Source: Thermodesulfobacteriota bacterium
GTDB taxonomy: Bacteria; Desulfobacterota; Desulfobacteria; Desulfobacterales; RPRI01
Direction of reading: 5' to 3'
DNA length: 12,302 nt
Assembly: GCA_030836965.1 (NCBI GenBank)
Contig: JAUPLM010000067.1
Location: 1 to 12,302, forward strand
This document shows, in pieces, positions 4,983 through 12,302 of the stretch (positions are counted from its first letter, which is position 1; the number at the start of each line of letters is the position of its first letter). The notes under the pieces were generated by a model. That model had not been told where the DNA came from. It did no database searches and saw only the letters and a program-made list of their open reading frames with translations. A program made the translations under genes and the position numbers.

Positions 4983-6329
4983 TTGATAAAGAATCTTGTA
5001 TTTCCGGGAAATTACGTTATCAGCAGGGAAAAAGAAGTTGTACTGGAAGCCTGCCTGGGTTCATGTGTCGGAGTAACAATCTGTGATAAGGAAGCCGGAG
5101 TAGGCGGGTTGATCCATTTGCTGCTTCCCGAACGGACAGGCTGCCGTGAAACACATAAACCTGAATTATATGCCAAAACCGGCCTGCCTATATTTATTGA
5201 TGCATTATGCAAGGCCGGTGCCGACAAGACACGGATGAAAGCATGCCTGGCAGGAGGAGCGCTTGTAGGTCCGGTATCCCAAATCGATCTGGAACTGGAT
5301 ATCGGCGGGAGAACAGCTGAAATCGCACGGAAAATTCTTTCAGATGAATCAATACCCGTTCATCAGTCTGAAACCGGGGGATATCTGGGATACCTTCTGA
5401 GCCTTGATTTGAATTCTTTGAACAGTTCAATCAATATGTCAGCCGGCCGGCCTGCCGAAAATCACAAAGTATTCAATAAACCGGCTGCGCATGACATTGC
5501 CGGCGCCGTCAGCGCAGTGAGGCCGATTCCCCAGATCGCTCTTAAAATCATCCGGATGATGAATGACGGGAATTACAATATGAATGCAGTTGCAGATGAG
5601 ATCAAAAAAGACCAGATCATCAGCGCAGGCATTATCAGGATGTGCAATTCATCATTCTTCCGCTTTAAGAGTAAAATAGATACTATCGAGCGGGCTTTGT
5701 TTATCCTGGGAGAAAGACATCTTTTTCAGATGATCGTTTCAGCTTCTCTCGAAAATTCGTTTTCAGACGTAAGGCAGGGGTATTCACTTTGTAAAGGCGG
5801 GCTTTTCCGGCATTCCATAGGAACAGCACTGGTTTCAGAGGAGCTGGCCAGATTCACAGGAGTTGTTAAACCTGATATTGCTTATACCGCCGGGCTTTTA
5901 CATGATATCGGAAAGGTTGTGCTGGACCAGTATATATCATCGGCGTATACGTTCTTTTACAGGCGCACCCAGCTGGAAATGATTGAACTCGGTGAAGCCG
6001 AAAAAGAGATGCTCGGAATTACACACACTGAAGCGGGGCAAATACTCGGAGAAAGCTGGTCTCTGGATGAACGTCTTACAGACACTATCAGGCATCATCA
6101 CCATCCGGAGCTGGCGTCGATCGATCCTGAATTAACGCATGTAGTCTATCTTGCGGACCTGTTGACAGGTAAATTTCAGGCAGGGCAGGAATTGGGGTTC
6201 AAAAACAAGGGCAGCATTGCTTCAAGACTTCAAAAAATAGGGTTGACGCCTTCACAATTATCCTCCGTCGTCGATCTCATTCCCCAGACAATACTGGAAG
6301 GATCAATTAATCTTCAGGAGGTGTGTTGA
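4983..6329 (+). CDS. CheD-HDOD fusion protein (chemoreceptor deamidase domain plus HDOD)
   Basis: Residues ~1-145 match CheD, the deamidase that converts receptor Gln to Glu in chemotaxis: LGSC28VGV, then H45 in HLLLPE, 17 residues apart as in the characterised Thermotoga enzyme, then YAKTGLPIFIDAL and CLAGGA. The Thr normally just upstream of the Cys appears to be replaced (LEACLGSC). Residues ~171-380 are an HDOD domain (RPIPQIALKIIRMM, MCNSSFF), a signalling relative of HD phosphohydrolases. Unlike many HDOD domains it keeps HD (H307, D308 in LLHDIGK) and a later HHHH (371-374). Translation starts at TTG 4983, with AAGGA at 4971-4975 seven bases before. CheD is normally a free protein of about 160-200 residues, so the 448-residue fusion is notable. 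No cheC or other che genes are in the window. Confidence 0.9.
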   Translation: MIKNLVFPGNYVISREKEVVLEACLGSCVGVTICDKEAGVGGLIHLLLPERTGCRETHKPELYAKTGLPIFIDALCKAGADKTRMKACLAGGALVGPVSQIDLELDIGGRTAEIARKILSDESIPVHQSETGGYLGYLLSLDLNSLNSSINMSAGRPAENHKVFNKPAAHDIAGAVSAVRPIPQIALKIIRMMNDGNYNMNAVADEIKKDQIISAGIIRMCNSSFFRFKSKIDTIERALFILGERHLFQMIVSASLENSFSDVRQGYSLCKGGLFRHSIGTALVSEELARFTGVVKPDIAYTAGLLHDIGKVVLDQYISSAYTFFYRRTQLEMIELGEAEKEMLGITHTEAGQILGESWSLDERLTDTIRHHHHPELASIDPELTHVVYLADLLTGKFQAGQELGFKNKGSIASRLQKIGLTPSQLSSVVDLIPQTILEGSINLQEVC

Positions 6330-6364
6330 AAGGCATTATTTTTCCTGATTTTTCCCATCTTCCG

Positions 6365-7906
6365 TCAGCTCTGGGCAGCCGGAATAATTATTGACCTGCG
6401 CTTTTTTTCATTGTCGCCCGCTGAAAGCGCTATTTTGTTTTGCCTGTAGCTGTCGAAAAAAGCATCGACTACCCGGGGGTCAAATTGACTGCCCGAGTTT
6501 TCTCTTATAATCTTGAGGGCCTCGCCTTCCCTCATCTTTTCCCGGTAGGATCGATCCGAGGTGAGCGCGTCATAAACATCCGCGACCGACAGAATGCGTG
6601 AAAGCAACGGAATCTCATCGCTTTTAAGACCGTCCGGATATCCTTTGCCGTCAAAACGCTCATGATGATGCCGGATTATATTCTGTTCATCGAGCCACAT
6701 GCCGAGATGCCCGATAATAGTACTGCCGGTTATCGGGTGCTTTTTTATAACAGCGAATTCATCCGCTGAAAGCCGTGCCGGTTTCATAAGAATGTTGTCC
6801 GGTGTTCCTATCTTTCCTATATCATGCAGAAGCCCGGCAACATTCAATTTATCGATTTCCTCCTGCGTACAATTCATGGCTTCCGCTATTGACATGGCGT
6901 AGAGGGAGACTCTGTGTGAATGCTGCTTGGTATAAGGATCTCTTGCTTCTATCGTTTCGACAAAAGCATAAAGCTGTGCGAAAAGACTTTCAAAAATATT
7001 TTCATAAAGAGCCAGATTTTCTACCAGAGAGGAAGCTTTCTTCAGTAAAAAATTCAAATAATATAAATCCTTCCCGCTGAAGCGGCCCGTTTTATCGTCT
7101 GCATAAAGAACAAGAACGCCGAAGGTGCTGGCTTTGATTTTCAGAGGGATAGCCATTGTGCAGGAGTTTTGATTGTTATTTATAATGAGCGGAATCCCGT
7201 CGTTCACCACTTTTTTTATATTTTTCGATAGAATATACCGGGCGTTTAACGCAATATCGCGTTTCGACCTGGAAAAAGACGCAAGGATGGATGGGTCGGG
7301 GCAGTCATTGGAAAATGTGCAGAAACAAGCCTCGTCACACAGAGTGATCTCACCTGCCAGATTTACAAGCGTATTAATGAGATTCTTGATTGTATTGGCC
7401 TGTTCCAGCTTCTGGAGAATCAGGCTTATTACTTCAAGATCCCGCATTTTCTGCTGTAATTCCTGATTGATGTTCATAAGCTCCCGGTTTTTCTGTGTCG
7501 CCTCTTTCAGCATGATGCTATCCAAAAGCATAGAACGATCTTTTAATACCCTTTTGATTGTCAGAGGAATTTGAAACATATCGATGGGCTTTGTCAGGAA
7601 ATCGACGACCCCGGTCTTTAGAGTTTTAATCGCATTATCTGCCGTCGGATTGCCGGTCATTATAACTATAGGGATTGTTTTATCGTGATGATGAATCTGT
7701 TCGGCCAGTTCCACTCCACCTATGACCGGCATGGAAATATCCAGAAAACAGCAGTCGATCTGCCGGTGCTTGATTATCTCCAGGGCATGAAATCCGTTGC
7801 TTTCGGTAAATACGCTGTATCCGGGATTTGAGTGCAGGTATTGCGCGAATAATTGTAAAATAGCCTTTTCGTCATCAACTACCATTATATTTAAATTTTC
7901 GTTCAT
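6365..7906 (-). CDS. response regulator with GAF-like and HD-GYP domains (predicted c-di-GMP phosphodiesterase)
   Basis: This 513-residue protein starts with a canonical receiver: DDE acidic cluster (VVDDEKAI), phosphoacceptor D56 (FLDISMP), T84 and K107. A coiled coil (~130-165) and a GAF-like region (~165-300) follow. The C-terminal HD-GYP domain (~310-490) hydrolyses c-di-GMP in this family. Its signature residues are present: H331 in KQHSHRVS, HD at 361-362 (LLHDIGKIG), HPITG, HHHERFDGKGYPDG and ADVYDALTSDR. ATG 7906 is chosen because GGAG lies 10 bases upstream and the protein then begins directly with the receiver. It overlaps the end of the preceding response-regulator gene by 32 bases, implying translational coupling. 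As the last gene of the flagellar operon, it probably lowers c-di-GMP to favour motility (inference). Confidence 0.93.
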   Translation of the reverse strand: MNENLNIMVVDDEKAILQLFAQYLHSNPGYSVFTESNGFHALEIIKHRQIDCCFLDISMPVIGGVELAEQIHHHDKTIPIVIMTGNPTADNAIKTLKTGVVDFLTKPIDMFQIPLTIKRVLKDRSMLLDSIMLKEATQKNRELMNINQELQQKMRDLEVISLILQKLEQANTIKNLINTLVNLAGEITLCDEACFCTFSNDCPDPSILASFSRSKRDIALNARYILSKNIKKVVNDGIPLIINNNQNSCTMAIPLKIKASTFGVLVLYADDKTGRFSGKDLYYLNFLLKKASSLVENLALYENIFESLFAQLYAFVETIEARDPYTKQHSHRVSLYAMSIAEAMNCTQEEIDKLNVAGLLHDIGKIGTPDNILMKPARLSADEFAVIKKHPITGSTIIGHLGMWLDEQNIIRHHHERFDGKGYPDGLKSDEIPLLSRILSVADVYDALTSDRSYREKMREGEALKIIRENSGSQFDPRVVDAFFDSYRQNKIALSAGDNEKKRRSIIIPAAQS

Positions 7907-8606
7907 CGACGATTTTCTCCGTTGCTGCTTCAGTGTCAAGCATATTCAGATAATGATTTTTGAATGCCTTGAACTCATTTTCCGTCAGCATACCTTTTTC
8001 TCTCAATGACGAGAGTATTTGTAATTTGTCCAGATAATTGTTTGGTGTAATATTGTTGTGGAGATAGTGCAGCCCGGCCATGCTTGAAGAGAAAAAATTG
8101 AGGCTCGTTATTTTTCCGGTCTTATCCCTTTTATTATTCAGAAAAAGAAGTTCATCATATGCATCCTGTAATTTTCTTAAAAGCTCCCTGTTTTCCCGGT
8201 TAAGATATATTTTGTCCACTGCACGGTCTACAACTATTCTGATTTCATCCAGCTTGCACGGTTTCAGAATATAATCATAGGCGCCCTCTTTGATTGCAAG
8301 GACGGTCGTTTCAAGTGAGGCATAACCGGTGACAATAATCACAAGAGATTCCGGATTTATTTGTTTAGCCCGCTTGAGAACCTCAAGACCGCTCAGTCCG
8401 GGCATGACAAGATCCGTGATGATAAGATCAAAAATGATTGATCTCAGCATATCCACGGCTTCGGTGCCGTCATAACATACCGAAACAGATCTCTCCTGTC
8501 CGCCTGACGATGCGAGATCTTTTAATATGTCGGCGGTTACCTTGTCATCGTCGACTATAAGAATCCTTATCCGGTTGTCCGTTTGCAGGAGTTTCAGTTC
8601 GGTCAT
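7875..8606 (-). CDS. response regulator with coiled-coil linker and SHOCT-like C-terminus
   Basis: Residues ~13-130 form a complete receiver domain: D20/D21 acidic pair (LIVDDDKV), phosphoacceptor D65 (IITDLVMPG), T93 (IIVTGYA) and K115 (ILKPCKLDE). There is no DNA-binding or enzymatic output domain. A coiled coil (~133-165) follows, then an unrecognised segment, and residues ~192-222 read LDKLQILSSLREKGMLTENE..., fitting the short SHOCT motif (KLxxLxxLRExGxITExEF). SHOCT motifs are thought to mediate oligomerization. It starts 11 bases after flaG; the Shine-Dalgarno is weak, so it may depend on coupled translation. Its end overlaps the HD-GYP gene. It likely works with that protein in controlling motility, possibly as a phosphorylation-gated adaptor. 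The cognate kinase is not in the window. Confidence 0.9.
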   Translation of the reverse strand: MTELKLLQTDNRIRILIVDDDKVTADILKDLASSGGQERSVSVCYDGTEAVDMLRSIIFDLIITDLVMPGLSGLEVLKRAKQINPESLVIIVTGYASLETTVLAIKEGAYDYILKPCKLDEIRIVVDRAVDKIYLNRENRELLRKLQDAYDELLFLNNKRDKTGKITSLNFFSSSMAGLHYLHNNITPNNYLDKLQILSSLREKGMLTENEFKAFKNHYLNMLDTEAATEKIVDERKFKYNGS

Positions 8607-8617
8607 TTTTTTATTTA

Positions 8618-8971
8618 TTAAACCTTTTTATCAAAAAGAAGTCCTATGGCCTCTTCGAGTTTTGCAGCAAGATTCAACATCTCCGCGGAAGGAATTTCTC
8701 TTATGACCTTACCGGTATCTTCATTGACAACAGTGACCATGATCTTCCCGGAAGCTTCATGAACCGAGAAATTCAAATCGACATTGTGAAGCACCTGCAT
8801 TTTATTTTGCAGGTCCACGGCCATTTCCGAGATTTGAGAAAGTTCAGCAGCCTTCTTTTCATCTTCAGCTTTGCTCTTTTCTTTGGGATAAGCCGTATCC
8901 TGAAGAGCAATATTCAACGGTGGTATGGAATTCGGGCTTTTTAACGATTTAGTAACTCTTTCCAGCAACAT
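8618..8971 (-). CDS. flaG: FlaG family flagellar protein
   Basis: This protein of 117 residues has a variable, charged N-terminal half and a conserved C-terminal FlaG domain (~50-117), with NVDLNFSVHEASGKIMVTVVNEDTGKVIREIPSAEMLNLAAKLEE. The V-x-x-TGKVIREIP strand pair is typical. FlaG proteins are small and affect filament length or hook-filament junction assembly in some species; the exact role is unclear. A GTG at 8980 also opens this frame, but ATG 8971 fits the strong Shine-Dalgarno AAGGAGG (spacing about 8), so I use it. It lies between the FlgN/FliT-like chaperone gene (36-bp gap) and the response regulator (11-bp gap). Confidence 0.92.
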   Translation of the reverse strand: MLLERVTKSLKSPNSIPPLNIALQDTAYPKEKSKAEDEKKAAELSQISEMAVDLQNKMQVLHNVDLNFSVHEASGKIMVTVVNEDTGKVIREIPSAEMLNLAAKLEEAIGLLFDKKV

Positions 8972-9007
8972 CTGAATCACCTCCTTTTTCCCATTTCATT
9001 TCAGAGA

Positions 9008-9526
9008 TCATCTTTTTGCGTCCATGTAAACGGGAATATTCATTTTTTTTGAGCCATAACCTTTCGCGGCCTGCCTGGCATTGCTTATTTTCAGAAGCTC
9101 CGCTTTAATGTCATGACTTACTTCCCTGACCAAGACCATTATCTCGGCATCAACGGGTGTAATTTGTTCAAGTAGGCTTTTAATGCTTTGCCGGTAACCG
9201 TCAAGAGCCGCTTTCATGCCATTTGGAACCAGTGATAATTCCTCTTTCCCATGGTTTATGGCTTTCTGCACCGAGAAATCGATTTTTTGAATCCTGTTTA
9301 TGCAGTCCTGGCGTTTCGACAGCAAGTCTCCCAGTTTAATTTCGTTTTTAGACACCAGTGTTTCTTTCATTGTCTTTGTGACGGAGAGATACCGTGTCAT
9401 CAGGGAAATCTTCTGCTCCATAATACGACAAAGGTGTTCGTGCTGAAAGCTGAAGGCTGAAATATCCTTCTGCGGTCCGGATAAAGCGCTTTCCCCGATG
9501 CTCCGGAGTTTCGTGTGATTACGCAT
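9008..9526 (-). CDS. FlgN/FliT-like flagellar export chaperone
   Basis: This 172-residue protein is almost entirely helical, with a hydrophilic N-terminus (~1-25). The helices at ~28-90 (HLCRIMEQKISLMTRY..., LGDLLSKRQDCINRIQKID) resemble FlgN-type chaperones that bind hook-associated proteins, and the C-terminal tail (KKMNIPVYMDAKR) resembles the short conserved tail of the family. Sequence conservation in this group is low, so FlgN versus FliT cannot be decided. Position directly after fliS, where fliT usually lies, favours the FliT role of binding the FliD cap. A TTG at 9550 opens the frame, but ATG 9526 is preferred because AGGGA lies 6 bases before it. The gap to fliS is 71 bp and to flaG 36 bp. 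Confidence 0.75.
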   Translation of the reverse strand: MRNHTKLRSIGESALSGPQKDISAFSFQHEHLCRIMEQKISLMTRYLSVTKTMKETLVSKNEIKLGDLLSKRQDCINRIQKIDFSVQKAINHGKEELSLVPNGMKAALDGYRQSIKSLLEQITPVDAEIMVLVREVSHDIKAELLKISNARQAAKGYGSKKMNIPVYMDAKR

Positions 9527-9597
9527 GCTTTTTCCCTGCCTTCCGCTCAACAGTGTGCAGCCTGAAAGCCTGCGTTCCGTCCGCCTGTATGAATTTG

Positions 9598-10044
9598 TTA
9601 CATACGCATACAGTTAACCGCATGCTGAGTCCTTTCTTCATTAAGACTAATCGATTCAGGCTTTAACTTTCTGCTCTGCCCGGCAATCATTTCTTTCCAG
9701 GCGGATAAAAGATCGGTTAATATTCCGATAACTTCATCAATACCTTCGATATCTCTTTTTACGTCGGCCTGAAGAATCCTGTGGGTCATGTAATTATAGA
9801 GCGCTTCCAGATTTCTGGCTATACTGCCGCCTTTTTCAAAGTCAAGCGAGTATAGCAGTTCATCTATAAAATCCGCAGCCTTCGTGATGGCTTTAAACTT
9901 GGCTTCGTATTCTTTCCCCTCGAACCTGATTTTTGCGATTTTAAGCTGTTCAATAGCCCCTTCATAACACATTACGACGAGTTTACCGGGGTCTGCCGTG
10001 ATTACGTTTGTTTTACAATAAGCCCGAATACTGTTGCGGTACAT
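9598..10044 (-). CDS. fliS: flagellar export chaperone FliS (flagellin chaperone)
   Basis: This 148-residue protein is the cytoplasmic chaperone that binds the C-terminus of flagellin to prevent premature polymerisation and guide it to the export gate. The family pattern is clear: an N-terminal AYCKTNVITADPGKLVVMCYEGAIEQLKIA, corresponding to the usual Y...T.SPxxLxxMLYdGai, then SLDFEKGGSIARNLEALYNYM and a final helix around VIGILTDLLSAWKEM. The length is slightly above the usual 125-140 because of a short C-terminal extension. ATG 10044 has a strong Shine-Dalgarno AAAGGAGG with spacing 6; the TTG immediately before is not needed. The gene follows fliD by 39 bp, the standard fliD-fliS arrangement. 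Confidence 0.96.
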   Translation of the reverse strand: MYRNSIRAYCKTNVITADPGKLVVMCYEGAIEQLKIAKIRFEGKEYEAKFKAITKAADFIDELLYSLDFEKGGSIARNLEALYNYMTHRILQADVKRDIEGIDEVIGILTDLLSAWKEMIAGQSRKLKPESISLNEERTQHAVNCMRM

Positions 10045-10083
10045 CAAAAGCCTCCTTTAATTATTTCATATTGGGATCAGCCG

Positions 10084-12302
10084 CTACATCCAGCCGCCGT
10101 ATAATCCTTCTATCTGTCCGCTTAGCCAGTTGCTCTGATTCTGCATTCTGGAAAGAGCCGTTTCCATAGCTACAAACCGGTTTATCATCGATTCCATCTT
10201 GCGGTTTAAACGATCTTCCATCTGCCCGATCTGTATCCCGAATCTCTTGATGCTGTCCTGAAGGGAATCCTGTTTAAATCCGACATATCCTTCGATAGAA
10301 TCCGTAATATTAAAGAGTGTACGGTCGAATAGTTCCGCAACACCCAGGGTGAGCATCACGTTTCCAGCGACTCCGGCGGAAGAACCGGTATATCTGACAG
10401 CAAGACCGTCCACATTTGTTTCGCCGCTGTTTCCGGTTAGAGTTTGGCCTGAGCCTGTCGCGGCTTTTCCGTTAATCGTTCCTCCGACGTCCAGACCGTT
10501 ATTAACGCTTAAAGGGGTTGTCTGACTCCCAGTCCATAGACCCGTATCGGTGTCTTCCTCAATCATAAAATCGTAATTGCTTCCATAACTGCCGTGAGTA
10601 AGCATCAAATGGTCGCTTCCGTCATTCGATGCGGTTATATCGATTGCCCACCGGCCTTTCTGACCGCCGGTATTCTCTTCCGAGACGGATCCGAATATAT
10701 CCACCTGGTTTTCGGTTCCTGTATAGTCGAATGTCAGGGCTATACTGCTGACTCCTTCCGACTTGTCTGTAATAACTATCTGTCCGGTTGTGTCGATCTC
10801 AGCTGTGACCTGGCTGTTGAATGCAGTCTCAATCGCGTAAAGCAGCCCATTAACAGTATCCGTCCCGGTATCTGAAATGATGTAAGAGCCCGAGGTCGTG
10901 GAGCCGTTTCGGGTTATCCCGCTGAAGGCTATAACATCGCCGTTTACCAGATTTCCTCCGTCAATGTTGTCCCAGGTCGTCTCAGATGTAACAGGAATAA
11001 CGCCGCCGGTCATTTTGACCGGGGTGCTTCCTGCAAGTTTCTGCGTATATACGGTATCCATTTCCGTATTGACGGCATTTATGATGTCGGAGATAGTCAT
11101 GCCGCTCGTGAGCGATACGGCGGCTGTTTCACCGTCGTTTGTAATGGTCAGGGTTTCATCATGACCCAGAGTTCCTGAGACCGTGATGTCGCTTGTATCT
11201 GTGCTCCTCGTGGCTGCCTGGGTGATGTTGATCTCATACTCTCCCGCCTGAGTATCGCGGGAGCTGCGGATGTAGTCCAGATCCCCCGAATCGGATGTGC
11301 CGTTTGCGGAAAATAAAAGTTTTATGTCATTAAAGCGCGTTTCAAGATATTCTCTCATTTGATCGTCATCGATATTAAGCTGACCGTCAGTATCCACCTC
11401 GATGCCGGCAAGACCCAGCGTGGAGAGATCCGGTGCAACACCCCAGACCTGCTGAATAAGAATAGCCGTGAGATCCGATTTCACCGAAGAAAGCGTACCA
11501 TCCCCGAAAAGCGTTCCTCCCGCCTCTTCATTATCCTGATCATATGATTGCTGCTCTTTCAAATAGGCGGATACCGCATTGTAGTCCGATACAAAGTTCC
11601 CGATATTCTCCATGACCGTATCGGTATCCCTGGCCACATTGAGGGTCAGTGTCGTTCCCGGATCAGCCTTCAGAAGATTAAGGGTGATACCCGGGAGTAC
11701 ATTTTCAACTGAGTTATCACTGCTCGTCAAATTGACGTCATCTATACGGAGTGATGCATCCGTTCCTTCAACAATCTCTCTCGTGCGCACTTCACCAAGC
11801 ACAGTGAAGGCCCCCCAGTCAAGTGAGGAGTATGCATCACCGGTTGTTGACTGCAGAGCCGCTGCAAGACTGCTTGCTCCTGCCTCCTGGTCGGCTACCT
11901 GTATTTTGCCGTCCGACGTTAGATAAACAGAAACTTCATCACCGTTTGCTTCATAAGCGGTTTTAACCGCATCCAGGAGATCCTGTACCGTGGATGTTTC
12001 CGTTATAACCAGAATATCTCCGCTCACATCATTGCCGCTATGATCACGGGATGCCGCTCCGAGAGAAATCTTGTCTCCGGCGGTATACTGGTTGTACCCG
12101 TCGATTCCGGCCAGAAGAGTGCCTGTAGTGATAAATTCACCGTTTTCGGTCATGCTGTTTCCGGATGTAGTTCCCTGAACTGCCGAAACGCCGTTTTGAA
12201 GAACTCCTAGAGTCCCGAGGATGTTCCGGGCATCAAGGAAATCCTGGCTTCCGTTTATCTGGAGTTTATATGCCGTAGCGGATTCAGTTGTTACCGCCAC
12301 AA
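10084..12302 (-). CDS. fliD: flagellar filament cap protein FliD (5' end outside window)
   Basis: The frame is open from the window edge to TAG at 10086-10084, giving at least 738 residues; the N-terminal coiled-coil domain is missing from view. FliD caps the growing filament and helps flagellin fold in place. Visible parts are ASLRIDDVNLTSSDNSVENVLPGITLNLL at ~182-210, typical of the FliD middle region, then SDYNAV at ~238-243, LSTLGLAGIEVDTDGQLNID at ~292-310, and a C-terminal amphipathic domain ending RFVAMETALSRMQNQSNWLSGQI at ~708-730. Between ~335 and ~655 is a long insertion of flagellin_IN-like beta segments (YEINITQAATRS). Two internal segments (62-150 and 442-525) are similar to each other, an apparent duplication. 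The protein is much larger than enteric FliD (~470 residues). Expansion of the exposed domains, where phage and host surfaces act, is common. It is the first gene of the operon visible here; the promoter is outside. Confidence 0.96.
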   Translation of the reverse strand, partial: VAVTTESATAYKLQINGSQDFLDARNILGTLGVLQNGVSAVQGTTSGNSMTENGEFITTGTLLAGIDGYNQYTAGDKISLGAASRDHSGNDVSGDILVITETSTVQDLLDAVKTAYEANGDEVSVYLTSDGKIQVADQEAGASSLAAALQSTTGDAYSSLDWGAFTVLGEVRTREIVEGTDASLRIDDVNLTSSDNSVENVLPGITLNLLKADPGTTLTLNVARDTDTVMENIGNFVSDYNAVSAYLKEQQSYDQDNEEAGGTLFGDGTLSSVKSDLTAILIQQVWGVAPDLSTLGLAGIEVDTDGQLNIDDDQMREYLETRFNDIKLLFSANGTSDSGDLDYIRSSRDTQAGEYEINITQAATRSTDTSDITVSGTLGHDETLTITNDGETAAVSLTSGMTISDIINAVNTEMDTVYTQKLAGSTPVKMTGGVIPVTSETTWDNIDGGNLVNGDVIAFSGITRNGSTTSGSYIISDTGTDTVNGLLYAIETAFNSQVTAEIDTTGQIVITDKSEGVSSIALTFDYTGTENQVDIFGSVSEENTGGQKGRWAIDITASNDGSDHLMLTHGSYGSNYDFMIEEDTDTGLWTGSQTTPLSVNNGLDVGGTINGKAATGSGQTLTGNSGETNVDGLAVRYTGSSAGVAGNVMLTLGVAELFDRTLFNITDSIEGYVGFKQDSLQDSIKRFGIQIGQMEDRLNRKMESMINRFVAMETALSRMQNQSNWLSGQIEGLYGGWM

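Noticed and set aside
6326-6394. 22-codon frame with a strong AGGAGG just upstream, at the 3' end of the CheD-HDOD gene
   Set aside because: The AGGAGG also encodes the last residues of the fusion protein, and the frame runs antisense into the HD-GYP gene; probably chance.
9555-9580. AGGC-N7-CTGCA on the minus strand between fliS and the chaperone gene, with GG-N10-GC spacing
   Set aside because: The -24 element is poor (AGGCTT) and the gene sits inside an apparent operon; not strong enough to call.
10594-11926. Several plus-strand open frames inside fliD
   Set aside because: They are antisense to a clear FliD coding frame and encode no recognisable protein.

Overview
The window is a bacterial chromosome segment of moderate GC content. 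Its gene content (flagellar cap/chaperone operon, CheD, several cyclic-di-GMP-type signalling proteins, sigma-54-like promoters, small J-domain protein) fits a motile Gram-negative bacterium, most likely Desulfobacterota (former Deltaproteobacteria). That placement is inferred from gene style, not from a marker alignment.

Layout. Bases 1-402 hold the 3' end of alaS (alanyl-tRNA synthetase), followed by a perfect 40-bp palindrome and a small histidine-kinase-like protein that has only the dimerization/phosphoacceptor helices (526-888, + strand). Two minus-strand genes follow. One is an unrecognised protein with a Cys/His/Asn arrangement suggestive of a papain-fold (NlpC/P60 or CHAP-like) hydrolase; it has a near-consensus sigma-54 promoter. 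The other is a J-domain protein whose C-terminal half consists of four 24-residue repeats in the geometry of two MshEN domains. Its reading frame runs well upstream of the first ATG/GTG/TTG codon, which implies a non-AUG start. A 486-bp spacer with a sigma-54-like promoter and inverted repeats leads into a plus-strand pair: a pseudo-receiver-GAF-degenerate GGDEF protein (3496-4941) and a CheD-HDOD fusion (4983-6329).

From the right edge a minus-strand flagellar operon runs inward: fliD (cut by the window edge), fliS, a FlgN/FliT-like chaperone, flaG, a response regulator with a SHOCT-like tail, and a receiver-GAF-HD-GYP protein. It converges on the CheD-HDOD gene with a gap of 35 bp.

How they may work together (inference). 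The flagellar operon makes the filament cap and export chaperones and ends in two response regulators, one carrying a c-di-GMP phosphodiesterase domain with its signature residues. The plus-strand pair adds a GGDEF protein that looks like a c-di-GMP sensor (I-site kept, active site altered) and a chemoreceptor deamidase domain fused to HDOD. The J-domain protein may be a further c-di-GMP-responsive adaptor, although its repeats are degenerate at the usual Arg. The window therefore looks like a motility/chemotaxis control locus, with several unusual domain combinations and no complete histidine kinase.
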